The position numbers were made by a program, and so were the translations under genes. Shown piece after piece: positions 22,513 to 32,684 of a stretch of 64,000 nt of DNA. Numbering within the stretch: the stretch's first letter is position 1; the number at the start of each line of letters is the position of its first letter. This DNA is from Fragilaria radians (Eukaryota; Bacillariophyta; Fragilariophyceae; Fragilariales; Fragilariaceae), in NCBI GenBank assembly GCA_900642245.1, contig CAAAJI010000013.1, positions 346,616 through 410,615 of the forward strand, given 5' to 3'. Below the pieces are notes generated by a model. It did not search any database, was not told the DNA's origin, and saw only the letters and a program-made list of their open reading frames with translations.

Positions 22513-23115
22513 AACTAAGTTAACCTTTACTTCTTTTTAGTCTGCTTAATCTTGGAACTTCCCTCAAGAGATGTTCTTGAATCTTCTCAAGAGATCAGTG
22601 TGACTTCTCTTGAAGGTTTGATCTTGCTCCTAAGCTTCTTTTTTCAACTGCTTTGTCAAGTCTCTTCAACTTGCTAATCAGGACAAGTTGGTGATCCGTA
22701 AGGATAATTTAGTCTAGACCTTCAACTCTTTATAAATAAAGAGTTGGTTTCTAATTTAGATTATTACTATAGCTGTCTTAGTTTAGATCCGGTTCTGGAT
22801 TGTATAAAGATACTTTCCATAAATAAGCGATAGTTATGCCTATCTAAGTTTATCTAATGAATCTTTTATCATAGTTAACTTGTGATCAATATGCAATAGG
22901 ATAGTTAACTTGTAAGTATCCAAAGGTAGATGAGTAAATAAAAGGAAATGATGATCCAACTACTATTTACTATGCACTAACGGTACAGGATGTCTCCTTA
23001 CACCAGTACACACACACATCTCCTAGTACAAAATTTTGTTATCAAACTGTTATTGCTTACAACCTTTTGTGTTAGGGATTTGATTCTTCATTGTAGTCAA
23101 GGTAGGTCGTTTGCC
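22513..23115 (+). repeat. LTR-like interspersed repeat, copy B
   Basis: Second copy of the repeat at 21480-22073, direct orientation, with about 440 bases between the two. It shares GGACAAGTTGGTGATC, the GTATAAAGATACTTTCCA block, ATGCACTAACGGTACAGG, the CA-dinucleotide stretch, and the end GTCAAGGTAGGTC. The two have clearly diverged, so insertion is old. Confidence 0.65.
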
Positions 23116-23229
23116 TCCAAGGTAATACTTAACCAGAGGTTGACTGCAATGGACAGATTTTGGCGTATGTTCACCCTTTTGGATACAATTCCCCTTTAGA
23201 TATGAATTGTTCCATTTTTGTATACTTTT

Positions 23230-23570
23230 GTTACTGGGTATGGTAACACCATGTGAAGCAATACTATAAGGTCAAGAGACCTGAAAATGTCATATACAAC
23301 ATTTAAAGATACGGCTACAACTGATTGTATAGTTATCATCATGTTGATTCCGTGACATTATTGTATATTTTGACTTCTTTGTTGTTTCCAACAATCTGTG
23401 CACATGCCAAAATGATACATCACATGCTACAAATTGTTGAATTAGTTCAAGTTGCTCAAATGTTATATTGGGATCAGAAGTATCACCTTTTTTGTCAAGT
23501 TTGAAATATTGAGTCCAGATTCTTTCACAATATTTCCTTCATCCTTGGGATGAAATGTCATATCACCCAG
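23230..23570 (-). pseudogene. Decayed reading frame, probably retroelement-derived
   Basis: On the minus strand a protein-like run of roughly 60 codons (including TSDPNITFEQLELIQQFVAC and WHVHRLLETTKKSKY) is open in DNA where stops are otherwise dense. Frame breaks precede it (more readable scraps up to about 23700). It lies next to LTR-like copy B. I do not recognise the family. Confidence 0.35.
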
Positions 23571-24924
23571 CATTGCCTTGAAATGTTATCTGGTAACAAG
23601 ATGATAGAGCAGTTTTTATTCTGCATTTCAAATTATGTGCCATAGTGTTCACAAATGGCTTTTTTGGCTTTACTCAATTACTGGAATTCTTCTGAATGAT
23701 TGAAGTGATGATTCAAATGGGAATCGTTCTTGAACATACAATATGGATTAAAAAAGGACTTAACATTTTCATTGCCTTTGAACCCTTTCCCTCTCCCAGA
23801 ATACACGTCACAGCCGTATTTTTGCTACCGAATTCTCATTTTGAAGTCACAGAAGGGTTAAGGTTAGGGATATAAGTAAGAACTTGTTTTCGCAATGTCC
23901 TGAAAAGTCTCGATTCCTTATTCCATAAGAACTACATTGAAGATAAATGATACGCCTTGAACAGATATACCTGGTACATTATGCCTCATAAAAAAACCAC
24001 GCCATGTTACGTCGTATCGTTGCTAGTGTTTCTAAAGATTGGAATTGAAATTGGTATCATACCTCCATCGTACACGAGTTGTTCTTCGTTCTCAATAATG
24101 AGTTAAGGCTTCAACGGGCTTTTTTCCCTTGAAAATCAGATCAAAGGCAAGAGGTTGACGAACTCATTGCCTTTATGGTTGAAGAAAGAAGGGTTGGATC
24201 GTTGAGTTCCGAAGCAGCATGAGAATATCACTTCTTTTTGAAAGTAGAAACTTATTATGATAGAGTCGGGTAATGACAGATCATTTCATTGAGCGATTCA
24301 AGTCCCTCTTTCAATTCGTGATAGCTCAGACAAAGATGCAAATCACTTTTCTCGGACATTGGGACAGACTTGTATTTGCAATAAATTCGGATCAGATCTC
24401 AAGAACTTTTCCCAATCAGCATTGATCGAAAGTTTGACGTGTGTATTCGGAAATTCTTCGAAGTATCACTGATTGGAACTTTGAGTCGGAATTAAGTTGA
24501 AATTCTTGCGTATAGGTTCTATTGTCGTCACGCTGTGATGACAAGGTGTTTGAATCGAACAGAATTTGTGACGGATGCCACTGATTGTAATCGTGGAAAC
24601 AATTAATGCAATTATTTCTCTGTATTTAAGTTACGCTCCGTCATTGCTTCAGTGACAGAATTTTTGCAAACAACGTGGCGGCAGAGCAAATCAAAGGAAC
24701 ACAAATCATATAATTCAGAAAGGTGAGAGATTTCGTACATTACGCCTGATACTTATAGTATAGAGGATTGGATGAAGGCTCCCTCCAATTATGGATTGTC
24801 CAGCGTGTACCGATAAGCTACTATAGTTTATCTTTGTTCAAGAGTATATTTGTTAATTTTCATCTAGCCGGTGGCTCTAACTCCTGTTCATGGCATATAT
24901 TTTTTTTAACAGTAGGCTTGAATT

Positions 24925-25827
24925 ATGTGCCAAATCATTTTTATGTCCTTCATGGGACTCCTCTTATCCTTTTCACCATTCGGAGTTAGAGGATATAGTA
25001 TCAATAATGATCATTCTGATCTGTATCAACGTGCAATTCAAGAATCCTTGAAGATCCGACCTCTTAATCCTTCAAGTGAAACACACAGCTTATCAAGGGA
25101 TGCGAGAACTTCATGCCGTTTGAAGAGAAAGGAAAAGCTAGCAGGTCCTCCGAACTATTGGTTTCATCCGAAGATTCATACGTTCGGCAATACAGGTGTG
25201 CTGGGAGGTTTACATGCCGCATTGGCACCATTAGCCACGAAATTGATCGATGCTGCAGCTTACGACGGAGATAATGTGCGAGATATTGTTGCCAAACAGC
25301 TTCGAAAAATTGTTGGTAAAGCAGGGGCTAATGTTGCGGACCTATGTTGTGGAGTAGGAATCTCAACGCGTTCACTTCGAAAATCGTTTAAAGACGCTAA
25401 TACTATCGTTGGTATTGACACATCCAAAGAAATGATCGCGATGGCTAAGTTTCTCACCTCTGCTCGCGATTTGAAGGCATTTAACACATGTTACATTGTA
25501 GGCAACTCCGAAAGTACAAATTTTGAAAGTTCTTCCTTTGATCTGGTAACTATCATGTATGCTTTCCACGAAGCTCCATTCTTGGGTCGCTACAGCATGC
25601 TTCGTGAAGCGAGGAGAATTTTAGCCCCTGGAGGCACGTTAGCTATTGTTGATATCAGTCCAAATTATCAACCGAGTCGTACCATGTTGGCTGGGGAGCC
25701 GTACGTGCTTGAATACAAACGAAATATACACGACCAATTGAATCGTATTCAAGGCTTTAAATCTTGTAATTATGGCGAAATAGTAGAAGGACATGTAGGC
25801 AGTTGGATTCTTACACGAAAGAAGTGA
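24925..25827 (+). CDS. SAM-dependent methyltransferase (class I, Methyltransf_11/25 type) with signal peptide
   Basis: The product is 300 aa from the ATG at 24925. Residues 1-24 form a hydrophobic signal peptide (MSFMGLLLSFSPFGVRG region), so the protein enters the secretory system or, through it, the plastid; a Tyr at the likely cleavage point (RG-YS) would be compatible with plastid import, but this is weak. The class I fold is clear: motif I VADLCCGVGISTRSL at about residues 138-152, motif II region TIVGIDTSKEMIAMAK with the acidic ribose-binding Asp, then SFDLVTIMYAFHEAP and RILAPGGTLAIVDISP. These are typical of small-molecule methyltransferases, including quinone and sterol enzymes. The C-terminal part (residues about 250-300) ends in WILTRKK. 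The substrate cannot be called. Confidence 0.85.
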   Translation: MCQIIFMSFMGLLLSFSPFGVRGYSINNDHSDLYQRAIQESLKIRPLNPSSETHSLSRDARTSCRLKRKEKLAGPPNYWFHPKIHTFGNTGVLGGLHAALAPLATKLIDAAAYDGDNVRDIVAKQLRKIVGKAGANVADLCCGVGISTRSLRKSFKDANTIVGIDTSKEMIAMAKFLTSARDLKAFNTCYIVGNSESTNFESSSFDLVTIMYAFHEAPFLGRYSMLREARRILAPGGTLAIVDISPNYQPSRTMLAGEPYVLEYKRNIHDQLNRIQGFKSCNYGEIVEGHVGSWILTRKK

Positions 25828-26724
25828 TATTGAAATGTAACGACTTTTAATATTAGCGAAGACTCCAAACTCCATTTCTTCGGCCGAGACTAACACCAAT
25901 ACAGGGACAAATTTTTTCATATGTTTATCTTATTCATGCTTATGAGCTATATTACTATCGACATTCATAGCGGAGCGTGAAAACCATTGTAGAATATCAA
26001 GAGTTTGGATTAAATATTAAGAAATACTCAAAGATAAATAGCTTTTAAATCGATAATTCTACCAAAGTATGACTATACTAGGTATAAGGGTTCGCAGTGT
26101 GCATTTTAAACCAAACTCTAATGACAAGTAAATAACACATTTAGATTCTAAAAATCAATTTCGAAACCTCTCACAGAGAATCCTATACTAACTTAGGGAT
26201 GCCGATGTGAATCAATCACCCCATATCCCTGACTTTAAAACTTGTTTGGTCTTTATTGCACAGTTGGATACTTTAATCTGAACAGAAGGTTGTCCCCCCC
26301 AAATTATGAATCACTAATTCGTGATCATCAATCATTGAACTTCAATCTCGGATTTGAGGGGATTGCTCGAGTATGCAAAATTGAGTTTTGGTGACGCAAC
26401 TGAAAGACGCTCCAATCACCTCCATTATTTCTCTCGATTTCTTGTATTTCCTTGAAAGAAATTTTGGTAGTATGCCATTCAAAGGTCTAACAGGTGTCCC
26501 AGGAATACTTTTGCGGTCAATAAGATTTCCAAAACGAATCGAAACTTCACTTTCAAGTTTGACACGTAGCCATATAATAAGGGGAATCTAGAGACACAAT
26601 CTCTATGAAATAGATTTGCGTATTCTGAACGTTGGCAGTTGAAAGAGAAGAAATGAATCCAGTGAAAGAAATAATATCCTTATTTGTTTATATAAATTTA
26701 AAGAGCGCGAACTTCCAACTCAAA
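25828..26724. other. Intergenic region between convergent genes
   Basis: 900 bases of AT-rich DNA between the methyltransferase (plus) and eRF3 (minus) 3' ends. I see no gene or repeat; frames on both strands are short and lack motifs. Confidence 0.6.
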
Positions 26725-28524
26725 CTATTCTTTTTTAGGAGGCAACTTTGTGATCTTTCCGATGGCTATAGTTTTTCCATCTGTTCGTAAAGTGAATCTA
26801 CCGAGAAATGGAAAATCAGCGTACGTGTCTACAGGAACGGGACGAGCGACTTCCAACATGCACACGACCTTCATGCCGACACCAGCGAATCGTGCATCTT
26901 TTAGTGTGACTCCTTTCTTGTTCGTGGTCTCGAATATCTTGGTAATTGTACACTCTTCCTCTGCTGTGTGAGCATGAAACATGGCTTGGAAACCTGCGGT
27001 CATGATACGAGTACACTCGGGCATATCCATTAATGCAATTTGTGCAATAATTTTAGTCACCGCACGGCAAGGAGGATCCGTACAAATGACGAAACCTTTG
27101 CGGATATCTTCAACTCCAGCTCCAGCGAACTTCACCAGCACATTTTCCCCAGGGCGGGCTGCTGCCACTGGTGTTTCGTTTGCCCATACGCCATCTATCT
27201 TAAAATGTTGACGCGTGGGCATGACAGTGACCCTTTGACCAATGCGGATAACACCACTTTCAACTTTTCCCATCCCTATAGTTCCGCGGTCAATATATCG
27301 ATCGAGTATAGGGATTCGTAAAGGTGCCTTGGAATCTCGACCCTTAATTTCGATAGAGTCAAGAAGGCTGAAAAGCGTGGGGTGATATGTGTTGTTCTCA
27401 CCAGTAGTATAGCACGTTTTCCACCACGAGCAAACTTTTGGATCAACTTCATCCTTAATATTTGCGCCACCAAGGCCAGATATAGGCATAAACTTAACTT
27501 CAGTTTTAATGGTGAACCCACAGCTCCGCAGAAATGGCCTAAGTTTAGTTACGCATTCGTCAAAACGTTGCTTCGACCACTTGACAGTCGGTTCATCCAT
27601 TTTGTTGATAGCAACAATAAGATAAGCCACTCCTAACGTCTTTGCCAACATGGCATGTTCACGACTCTGTCCTCCACGGTCAAATCCTGCCTCAAATTCA
27701 CCTTTACGAGCAGAAATGACCAGGATACCGATATCAGCTTGACTAGCCCCCATGATCATGTTAGGTACGTAGCTTTTGTGCCCTGGTGCATCCATAATTG
27801 TGTACCTCTTGACGCTTGTTTCAAAATGCGCACGCCCGACTTCCACAGTTTTACCTTTGGCACGTTCTTCTTCGTTTGTGTCCATGATGAAGGCAAGAAA
27901 CCAGGAATCTCGGTTTCTTTCTTTGGCTTCTTTCTCATATCTTTCAATTGTACGCTTGTCCACGTTTTCGGTGATGTAGAGAATGTTACCGGATAGCGTG
28001 GATTTTCCTGCATCAACATGTCCGATAAAAACTAAGTTCAAATGTTCACGTGGATCTCCCTCCGTAAGATTTTGAGGTGAAATCTCATCTTCAACATCCA
28101 TTTGAGTATCGGACTGAGTTTCTGGCTCCAAAGCTTCCACTGAGGTATCACGAATATCGACATCAGCGACTTCCTTCGCCATGTCTTCTATAACATCATC
28201 TGTTTCGGTAGTATCAGAGGTTTTCAATAGTGACGCAACTTCGGGGTATTGAAGAAGAGAATCTGGATCTGCAATCATATTTAGAGCCCTAGCACGATCA
28301 CCACAGGTGATTTTTAACACAGCTTGCCAGAGAGGATCCGACTCGTCAACTTCCTCATCCATAGACGTTTGAACAGGATCGGCCAATGCAGGAGATGCTG
28401 GTGTGGGAATGACACTAGCTTGGGAATTTGGAGTCTCACTAGGTGCTGCAACTGAAAATCCAGATGGCTTCCATTCGGCAGCGGAAACAGATGGCTTCCA
28501 TTCGCTAGCATTTGGATTCATCAT
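26725..28524 (-). CDS. ERF3: Eukaryotic translation termination factor eRF3 (GTPase)
   Basis: The product is 599 aa from the ATG at 28524. A further 32 upstream codons are open but hold a splice-acceptor-like CTTAG just before this ATG and look like leader. The N-terminus has two overlapping PAM2-like motifs (MNPNASEWKPS and VSAAEWKPSGF, residues 2-24), which in eRF3 bind the poly(A)-binding protein. An acidic linker follows. GTPase motifs: GHVDAGKST (about 167-175), DAPGH (about 244-248) and NKMD (about 306-309). Domains 2 and 3 end with the eRF3 signature GRFTLRTDGKTIAIGKITKL. It delivers eRF1 to the stop codon and drives peptide release. HBS1 and EF-1alpha are the close relatives; the PAM2 motifs and the C-terminus favour eRF3. 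It is intronless in the coding part. Confidence 0.95.
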   Translation of the reverse strand: MMNPNASEWKPSVSAAEWKPSGFSVAAPSETPNSQASVIPTPASPALADPVQTSMDEEVDESDPLWQAVLKITCGDRARALNMIADPDSLLQYPEVASLLKTSDTTETDDVIEDMAKEVADVDIRDTSVEALEPETQSDTQMDVEDEISPQNLTEGDPREHLNLVFIGHVDAGKSTLSGNILYITENVDKRTIERYEKEAKERNRDSWFLAFIMDTNEEERAKGKTVEVGRAHFETSVKRYTIMDAPGHKSYVPNMIMGASQADIGILVISARKGEFEAGFDRGGQSREHAMLAKTLGVAYLIVAINKMDEPTVKWSKQRFDECVTKLRPFLRSCGFTIKTEVKFMPISGLGGANIKDEVDPKVCSWWKTCYTTGENNTYHPTLFSLLDSIEIKGRDSKAPLRIPILDRYIDRGTIGMGKVESGVIRIGQRVTVMPTRQHFKIDGVWANETPVAAARPGENVLVKFAGAGVEDIRKGFVICTDPPCRAVTKIIAQIALMDMPECTRIMTAGFQAMFHAHTAEEECTITKIFETTNKKGVTLKDARFAGVGMKVVCMLEVARPVPVDTYADFPFLGRFTLRTDGKTIAIGKITKLPPKKE

Positions 28525-31090
28525 TTTCGTCCACCTAAGACAAACAGTGAAATGAGAAGGGAGCACAAAAGCCTTACGTATGACACACAGACCGAAAGAT
28601 GTTACGAGATAGAAATCCATTCATTTCATTCTGTAACAAATAGAAATGTGGCGTTCCTTTCTTTCCTGCTATTATACGATTATATCATTGCTTAGCTTAC
28701 CAAAGTTATCCTCGTTGCCAAATCGTCGTAAATGAAACTAGCAAGTACCTGGCGAGTCACCCCAGCCGCACAATGCGGTTTCAGTCAATATGTGAAACAG
28801 CCGATTTTACGCAGTCGTATTGTACTTGCCAATTCCTTTACTGTAGACTGTAAAGTACTAAACTGCAAGGCTTTATTTTACTACCTAAAAAATTATTCGA
28901 ATGGCTGGAAACTCCAGAAAAGCATGTCAAAAGATGAACAGTTGAGATGCCAACCAACAATCAATGCCTACAAACATATATAACCATTTATAGATATATC
29001 AAAAATTAGCAAGAAGCAGATGCATATATTGTCCATAGCACTGCCTTTACGTTACCTTCACCTCAGACACGTTTTCAACAGTATTTTCACTCTCTCATGA
29101 GCTATCCCTTTATTTTCAATTGTTTTCAACGTAATGGATTAGACATCCGCATGCTTGATGAAGAGAAATCTACTGATATCTAAAAAAATGAGATCTGGAA
29201 AATAGATTTAATTAGAGGTTTCAAACACGTCTCAAGCTCGAAAGGCTTTACAGATATTGTGAGCGATTCTTTGAAGATTTGAACTGACATAGAGTGAATG
29301 AAAGACAAGTGGTGACTTTGAATTAGGGTGGGAAACTAACCACCTCTTGAACAGAGCCTTGAGGGGCGATATACTTGACAAAAAACTCCTTAACTTGATA
29401 ATAAGAAGACAGATAAAATGGGTAGGTAGATGGGCCATTCACCACTGTAGGTGACAATATTTTCGATCTACCAAACCAAAAGTTAACTACTTATGGTCCA
29501 AATGTAAATCAAATTCAACAATTTGCAGCACTTGACAATAAACAATGTAATACGCCACCAAGACAGACATTTAGAACAGACCACTTATACACTGCACGAG
29601 ATGAAATCAATATAGCAGAAAACTTGAATGGCCACAAGGTAACTCCGGTAGACTACAATGGCTTCAGATGAATTGAAGAATGACATCAATTTGTAAACAA
29701 CTATTGGTTGGTGCTCTATAAAGAAAATGAAGCGTTATATATAAATCACGTGTTTACCAGGAAATCAATAGCCCAGATTATAACCTTTACACATCATACA
29801 GACCTACTTGATCAATATTTCACAGATCATACAGCATTCCTTGTAAATATGGCAAGATAAAAACACATGGTGCTTAGATACAAGATTTCAGTGCAAGGCC
29901 CAAGAAAGGGCTATATCTTCTTTGCTAAAGAGTATGAACATTTGAGACAGTAAGCTATGGAGCAAGGATGAATATATTATGTGAAAAGGGGATACCAGAA
30001 AACTTAGACATGAAACAAAATGATAATGGAGAGCATAAGAAAATTAACTGTGAACGGAAAAGAAAATAAACCAATAGAATGATCAACACACCACCAAATG
30101 CAGAAAGTCAAACAATATCTGCATGAAAATAAACCAGAAGTACCCACTATTGAAACAATGAAGATGCCATTACAGCAGAGCAGACTGAGATTCCACTGAG
30201 AAGAAAGTATATAATATGTAGTTGGCAATGAGAAAGAATGGAGCCAAAGAGGTATCGAAAAGAACTACAACGCATGAATGTAGCGTTTCAACTACCATAG
30301 ACCCCGATTACATTACTGAGAGACAACAAGCATAAACAAATTTTGCTTAACCTTGGGATGTTTAAAGATTGTATTGAAGATGCCAACAGAATTGAACAGC
30401 TAAAAGAAATTGAAGTAGGAGAAAACATACAAGAAGGAGTATTTAAATAAGGTATGCATTCCATGTAAGGAAAAGAATACAAGAAAAAAATCAATTTTGA
30501 TCCATGGAAACAATTTCAAAAATAGAAGGAGCTCACATCATTTTCTCCCCCATTGACTCCATCTTGGGCACTCTAAAGCACTGTTAAAAATGATTTATAG
30601 CAAGAACTGCAAGACATTCATTCAAGATTTAGAGATTCAACAAAAATCAAAGTGGGAAAAGCATTAAAGAATGAGCAGAGGTGCAATATCATTTTTATCA
30701 TAATACAGACTGGGAATTATTCAGTTGGAGGACTTTGCACCATTCACAAGTACAATTGAGATTTGATTGCAAGTGCCGAGAAATGTGGAGAGAGTCTATT
30801 TTCATCAAGTAGAGAAAGAAGGATTACATCACTTGAACACTATCGAGCACTAATTGGCGGCCTTGCTATGTCAAAAGAAAATTCTACAGCAATCCTTTCC
30901 ATGCGTTGTACTAATTGAATGTTTCACCACCGAAGACATGAATAGAGGAATCAACATTCTATTAGACAATTTCAATTATTGAAAGGAACCCGAGAAACAT
31001 TTAACATAAGAAAGTATCTTGAAAATTAAGTAGAGAAACAACAATTTACTAATACGAAAAACGAAAAGCAATAGAAACAACAACGCTAAT
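28525..31090. other. Intergenic region with decayed reading frames
   Basis: 2.6 kb between eRF3 and the Mpv17 gene. A purine-rich plus strand carries long protein-like but broken frames, best at 29426-29920 (separate entry) and again at about 30610-30940. No intact gene, LTR or RNA is visible. Confidence 0.5.
29426..29920 (+). pseudogene. Broken reading frame of unknown family
   Basis: One frame reads as coherent protein for about 165 codons with only three internal stops (the first at 29669-29671), including an open run of 81 codons. Segments such as FDLPNQKLTTYGPNVNQIQQ, TFRTDHLYTARDEINIAENL and LRYKISVQGPRKGYIFFAKE have normal amino acid composition, unlike chance translation of AT-rich DNA. 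More broken coding-like sequence continues to about 30940. I do not recognise the family; a dead mobile element or integrated foreign gene is possible. Confidence 0.4.
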
Positions 31091-31933
31091 CTAAATTGAC
31101 GCAATCTCGACATCTTGTGATGACTGCGCGTCCGAGACTTTCCTCACCAAAATATTGGCTGATTTTTCATCTAAAGTATCAAGTGTGTTGTTATTCACAA
31201 CCAATCCTCGAGTGAATGATACATATGCTGTCCAAAAGAAGCTTACAGCGTGCCGAAAAGGCATGCGAATATGTACAGGGAGCATGAACTGAATACAATC
31301 GGAAGGCCCCCAAAGTTTAATCATGGCAGTTAGATCTTCTCGAATGTTCGTGCTATACTTTGTAACACCGTCTCGAACCCAATCAACAGGGTTCCATGAG
31401 TTCCCAACAACCAGTTCCTTGACCGTGTAATATGACGGAAAATACATCAGAGGCAAATGTATGCACACATCAAAGAGCACCATCTTCATGGCATCCACCA
31501 TTCCTCCCTTGTCCTTCAGTTTCTCAGCAATTGAAAGTTTGGCAAATCTATCCATAGACGGAAACCATTGTCGATACTTGTTCACCATTATCCAATATTG
31601 GAAACATCCAAGATACCCAAATCCAAAGACAACGAAAACAGCATTACGACGAATGTCTACTTCCGATAGACTTTTCCCCTCGCCTATCGTTTGAGCCATT
31701 AAGTCTGCAGCCATGGTTTTCAATGTTGCTACACCAAGTTGAAAGATAAAGGGGTTTCTTTCGCAGAAAGTTGTTACCTTCATTGTTTGAGGAAGAGTCT
31801 CGACAAAAGCTTCTTTCATGGTGGCATGGGAAGTTCTGGATGTCGAAGTGGAAAAAACTTGACGGCATGACCGGACTAATGTCACAGAAATTAAGTTTGA
31901 AGACATAGACGCTCTTGATGAGGTAAAGATCAT
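31091..31933 (-). CDS. Mpv17/PMP22-family membrane protein
   Basis: The product is 280 aa from the ATG at 31933. The N-terminal 40 residues are rich in Ser, Thr and Arg with few acids, as in mitochondrial or plastid presequences. The Mpv17 core follows: a first helix region LGVATLKTMAADLMAQTIGE, then DIRRNAVFVVFGFGYLGCFQYWIMV (family pattern D-x2-R...G-x5-G-P/C-x-x-H/Y-x-W-Y), and near the C-terminus LWGPSDCIQFMLPVHIRMPFRHAVSFFWTAYVSF, the counterpart of the family block W-x-W-P-x-x-Q-x-x-N-F-x-x-V-P-x-x-x-R...W-x-x-x-L-S. Members form small channels or pores in inner mitochondrial, peroxisomal or plastid membranes, four spans being usual. The lysine-rich middle part is typical of algal versions. 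CRE-like sites lie upstream. Confidence 0.82.
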   Translation of the reverse strand: MIFTSSRASMSSNLISVTLVRSCRQVFSTSTSRTSHATMKEAFVETLPQTMKVTTFCERNPFIFQLGVATLKTMAADLMAQTIGEGKSLSEVDIRRNAVFVVFGFGYLGCFQYWIMVNKYRQWFPSMDRFAKLSIAEKLKDKGGMVDAMKMVLFDVCIHLPLMYFPSYYTVKELVVGNSWNPVDWVRDGVTKYSTNIREDLTAMIKLWGPSDCIQFMLPVHIRMPFRHAVSFFWTAYVSFTRGLVVNNNTLDTLDEKSANILVRKVSDAQSSQDVEIASI

Positions 31934-32021
31934 TTTGGGGAAGACAATACCTTACCTTGAAATGTTTTCGACCTTAATTTTTGTGAAGGTGGGATATTCA
32001 CTATCAAAGGCACAAAGCGCC

Positions 32022-32122
32022 GACGTCATCAAATTGATGTTCACACTCAAATTGGAGGCAGGACCAAAGCAATTTAGGAATTAGAAGCATGATGATGTCA
32101 CATTCTCACAATTGTGACGTCA
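32022..32122. promoter_or_regulatory. Cluster of CRE-like (ACGTCA) elements upstream of the Mpv17-family gene
   Basis: Within about 190 bases upstream of the ATG at 31933 there are GACGTCA at 32022-32028, a near-match GATGTCA at 32094-32100, and the perfect palindrome TGACGTCA at 32115-32122. TGACGT/ACGTCA elements are bZIP sites; in the diatom Phaeodactylum they act as CO2/cAMP-responsive elements. That they regulate this gene is inferred from position only. Confidence 0.4.
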
Positions 32123-32684
32123 AACTTCAAGGACACGGATGCAATTTGAGTTGCCAAATTAGTACTAACTCTAACAGAAACGTTAGAACACGAGCTCCAT
32201 GAAAATAGTTAACAAGTGTTGAAAAAGCCCAAAGCAAAAGGTAAATCTGTCAAGTATTAACACTATCGGATACTATAGCATGGATTGAGCATTTCTTTTG
32301 CACCTAAGACTCCCTTGTCATATTGCTGAAGAAACAACTGAGTTACTTTTGATGTTTAATACTGATTGAAAAGGATCCAGTACAATTATGCATGTACTGG
32401 ATCAACTTAATCCAGAGGCTACATTGTGCTCAGCATGGACAGCAATGTCGCAAGCGTCAAAAGATAATATCCTGTTTTGGCACATTTGTTAAGTCTTGGT
32501 TACGTGAGTCTTCAAGCTTTTCGTTAAAAGTTGAATGCACTACAACTTAAAATAAACATATCATATACAGTGACCTACACTCCAAAGTATTAGCTCACTG
32601 AAATCTGATGACTTCAGCTTTAGCGTAAAATATTATATTATAAATGACAAATGCTATGTTATAAGGATTTTTTTTGAAATTGAG
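32123..32684. other. Intergenic region, nothing recognised
   Basis: Between the CRE-like sites and the 3' end of the kinase gene the DNA is AT-rich and I see no gene, repeat or RNA. Confidence 0.6.

Larger units (their letters stand above)
19701..24924. other. Repeat-rich intergenic region
   Basis: These 5.2 kb contain no intact gene. They hold a 49-bp tandem duplication, two LTR-like direct repeats (A and B), a zinc-knuckle-like scrap between them, and a decayed minus-strand reading frame at about 23230-23570 (separate entries). The rest is AT-rich with short frames only. A short minus-strand open frame at 20391-20600 looks mildly protein-like but has no upstream partner exon I can identify. 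Confidence 0.6.

Noticed and set aside
24522..24544. Inverted repeat TTGTCGTCAC/GTGATGACAA
   Set aside because: 10-bp arms with one mismatch, about 380 bases upstream of the methyltransferase start; could be an operator-like site but equally chance.
26750..28511. Long plus-strand and alternative-frame open frames within eRF3
   Set aside because: Shadows of the conserved coding strand; no independent evidence of a gene.
28525..28620. N-terminal extension of eRF3 by 32 codons
   Set aside because: The extension contains donor- and acceptor-like sites and unconserved residues, while the ATG at 28524 gives the expected PAM2-bearing N-terminus.
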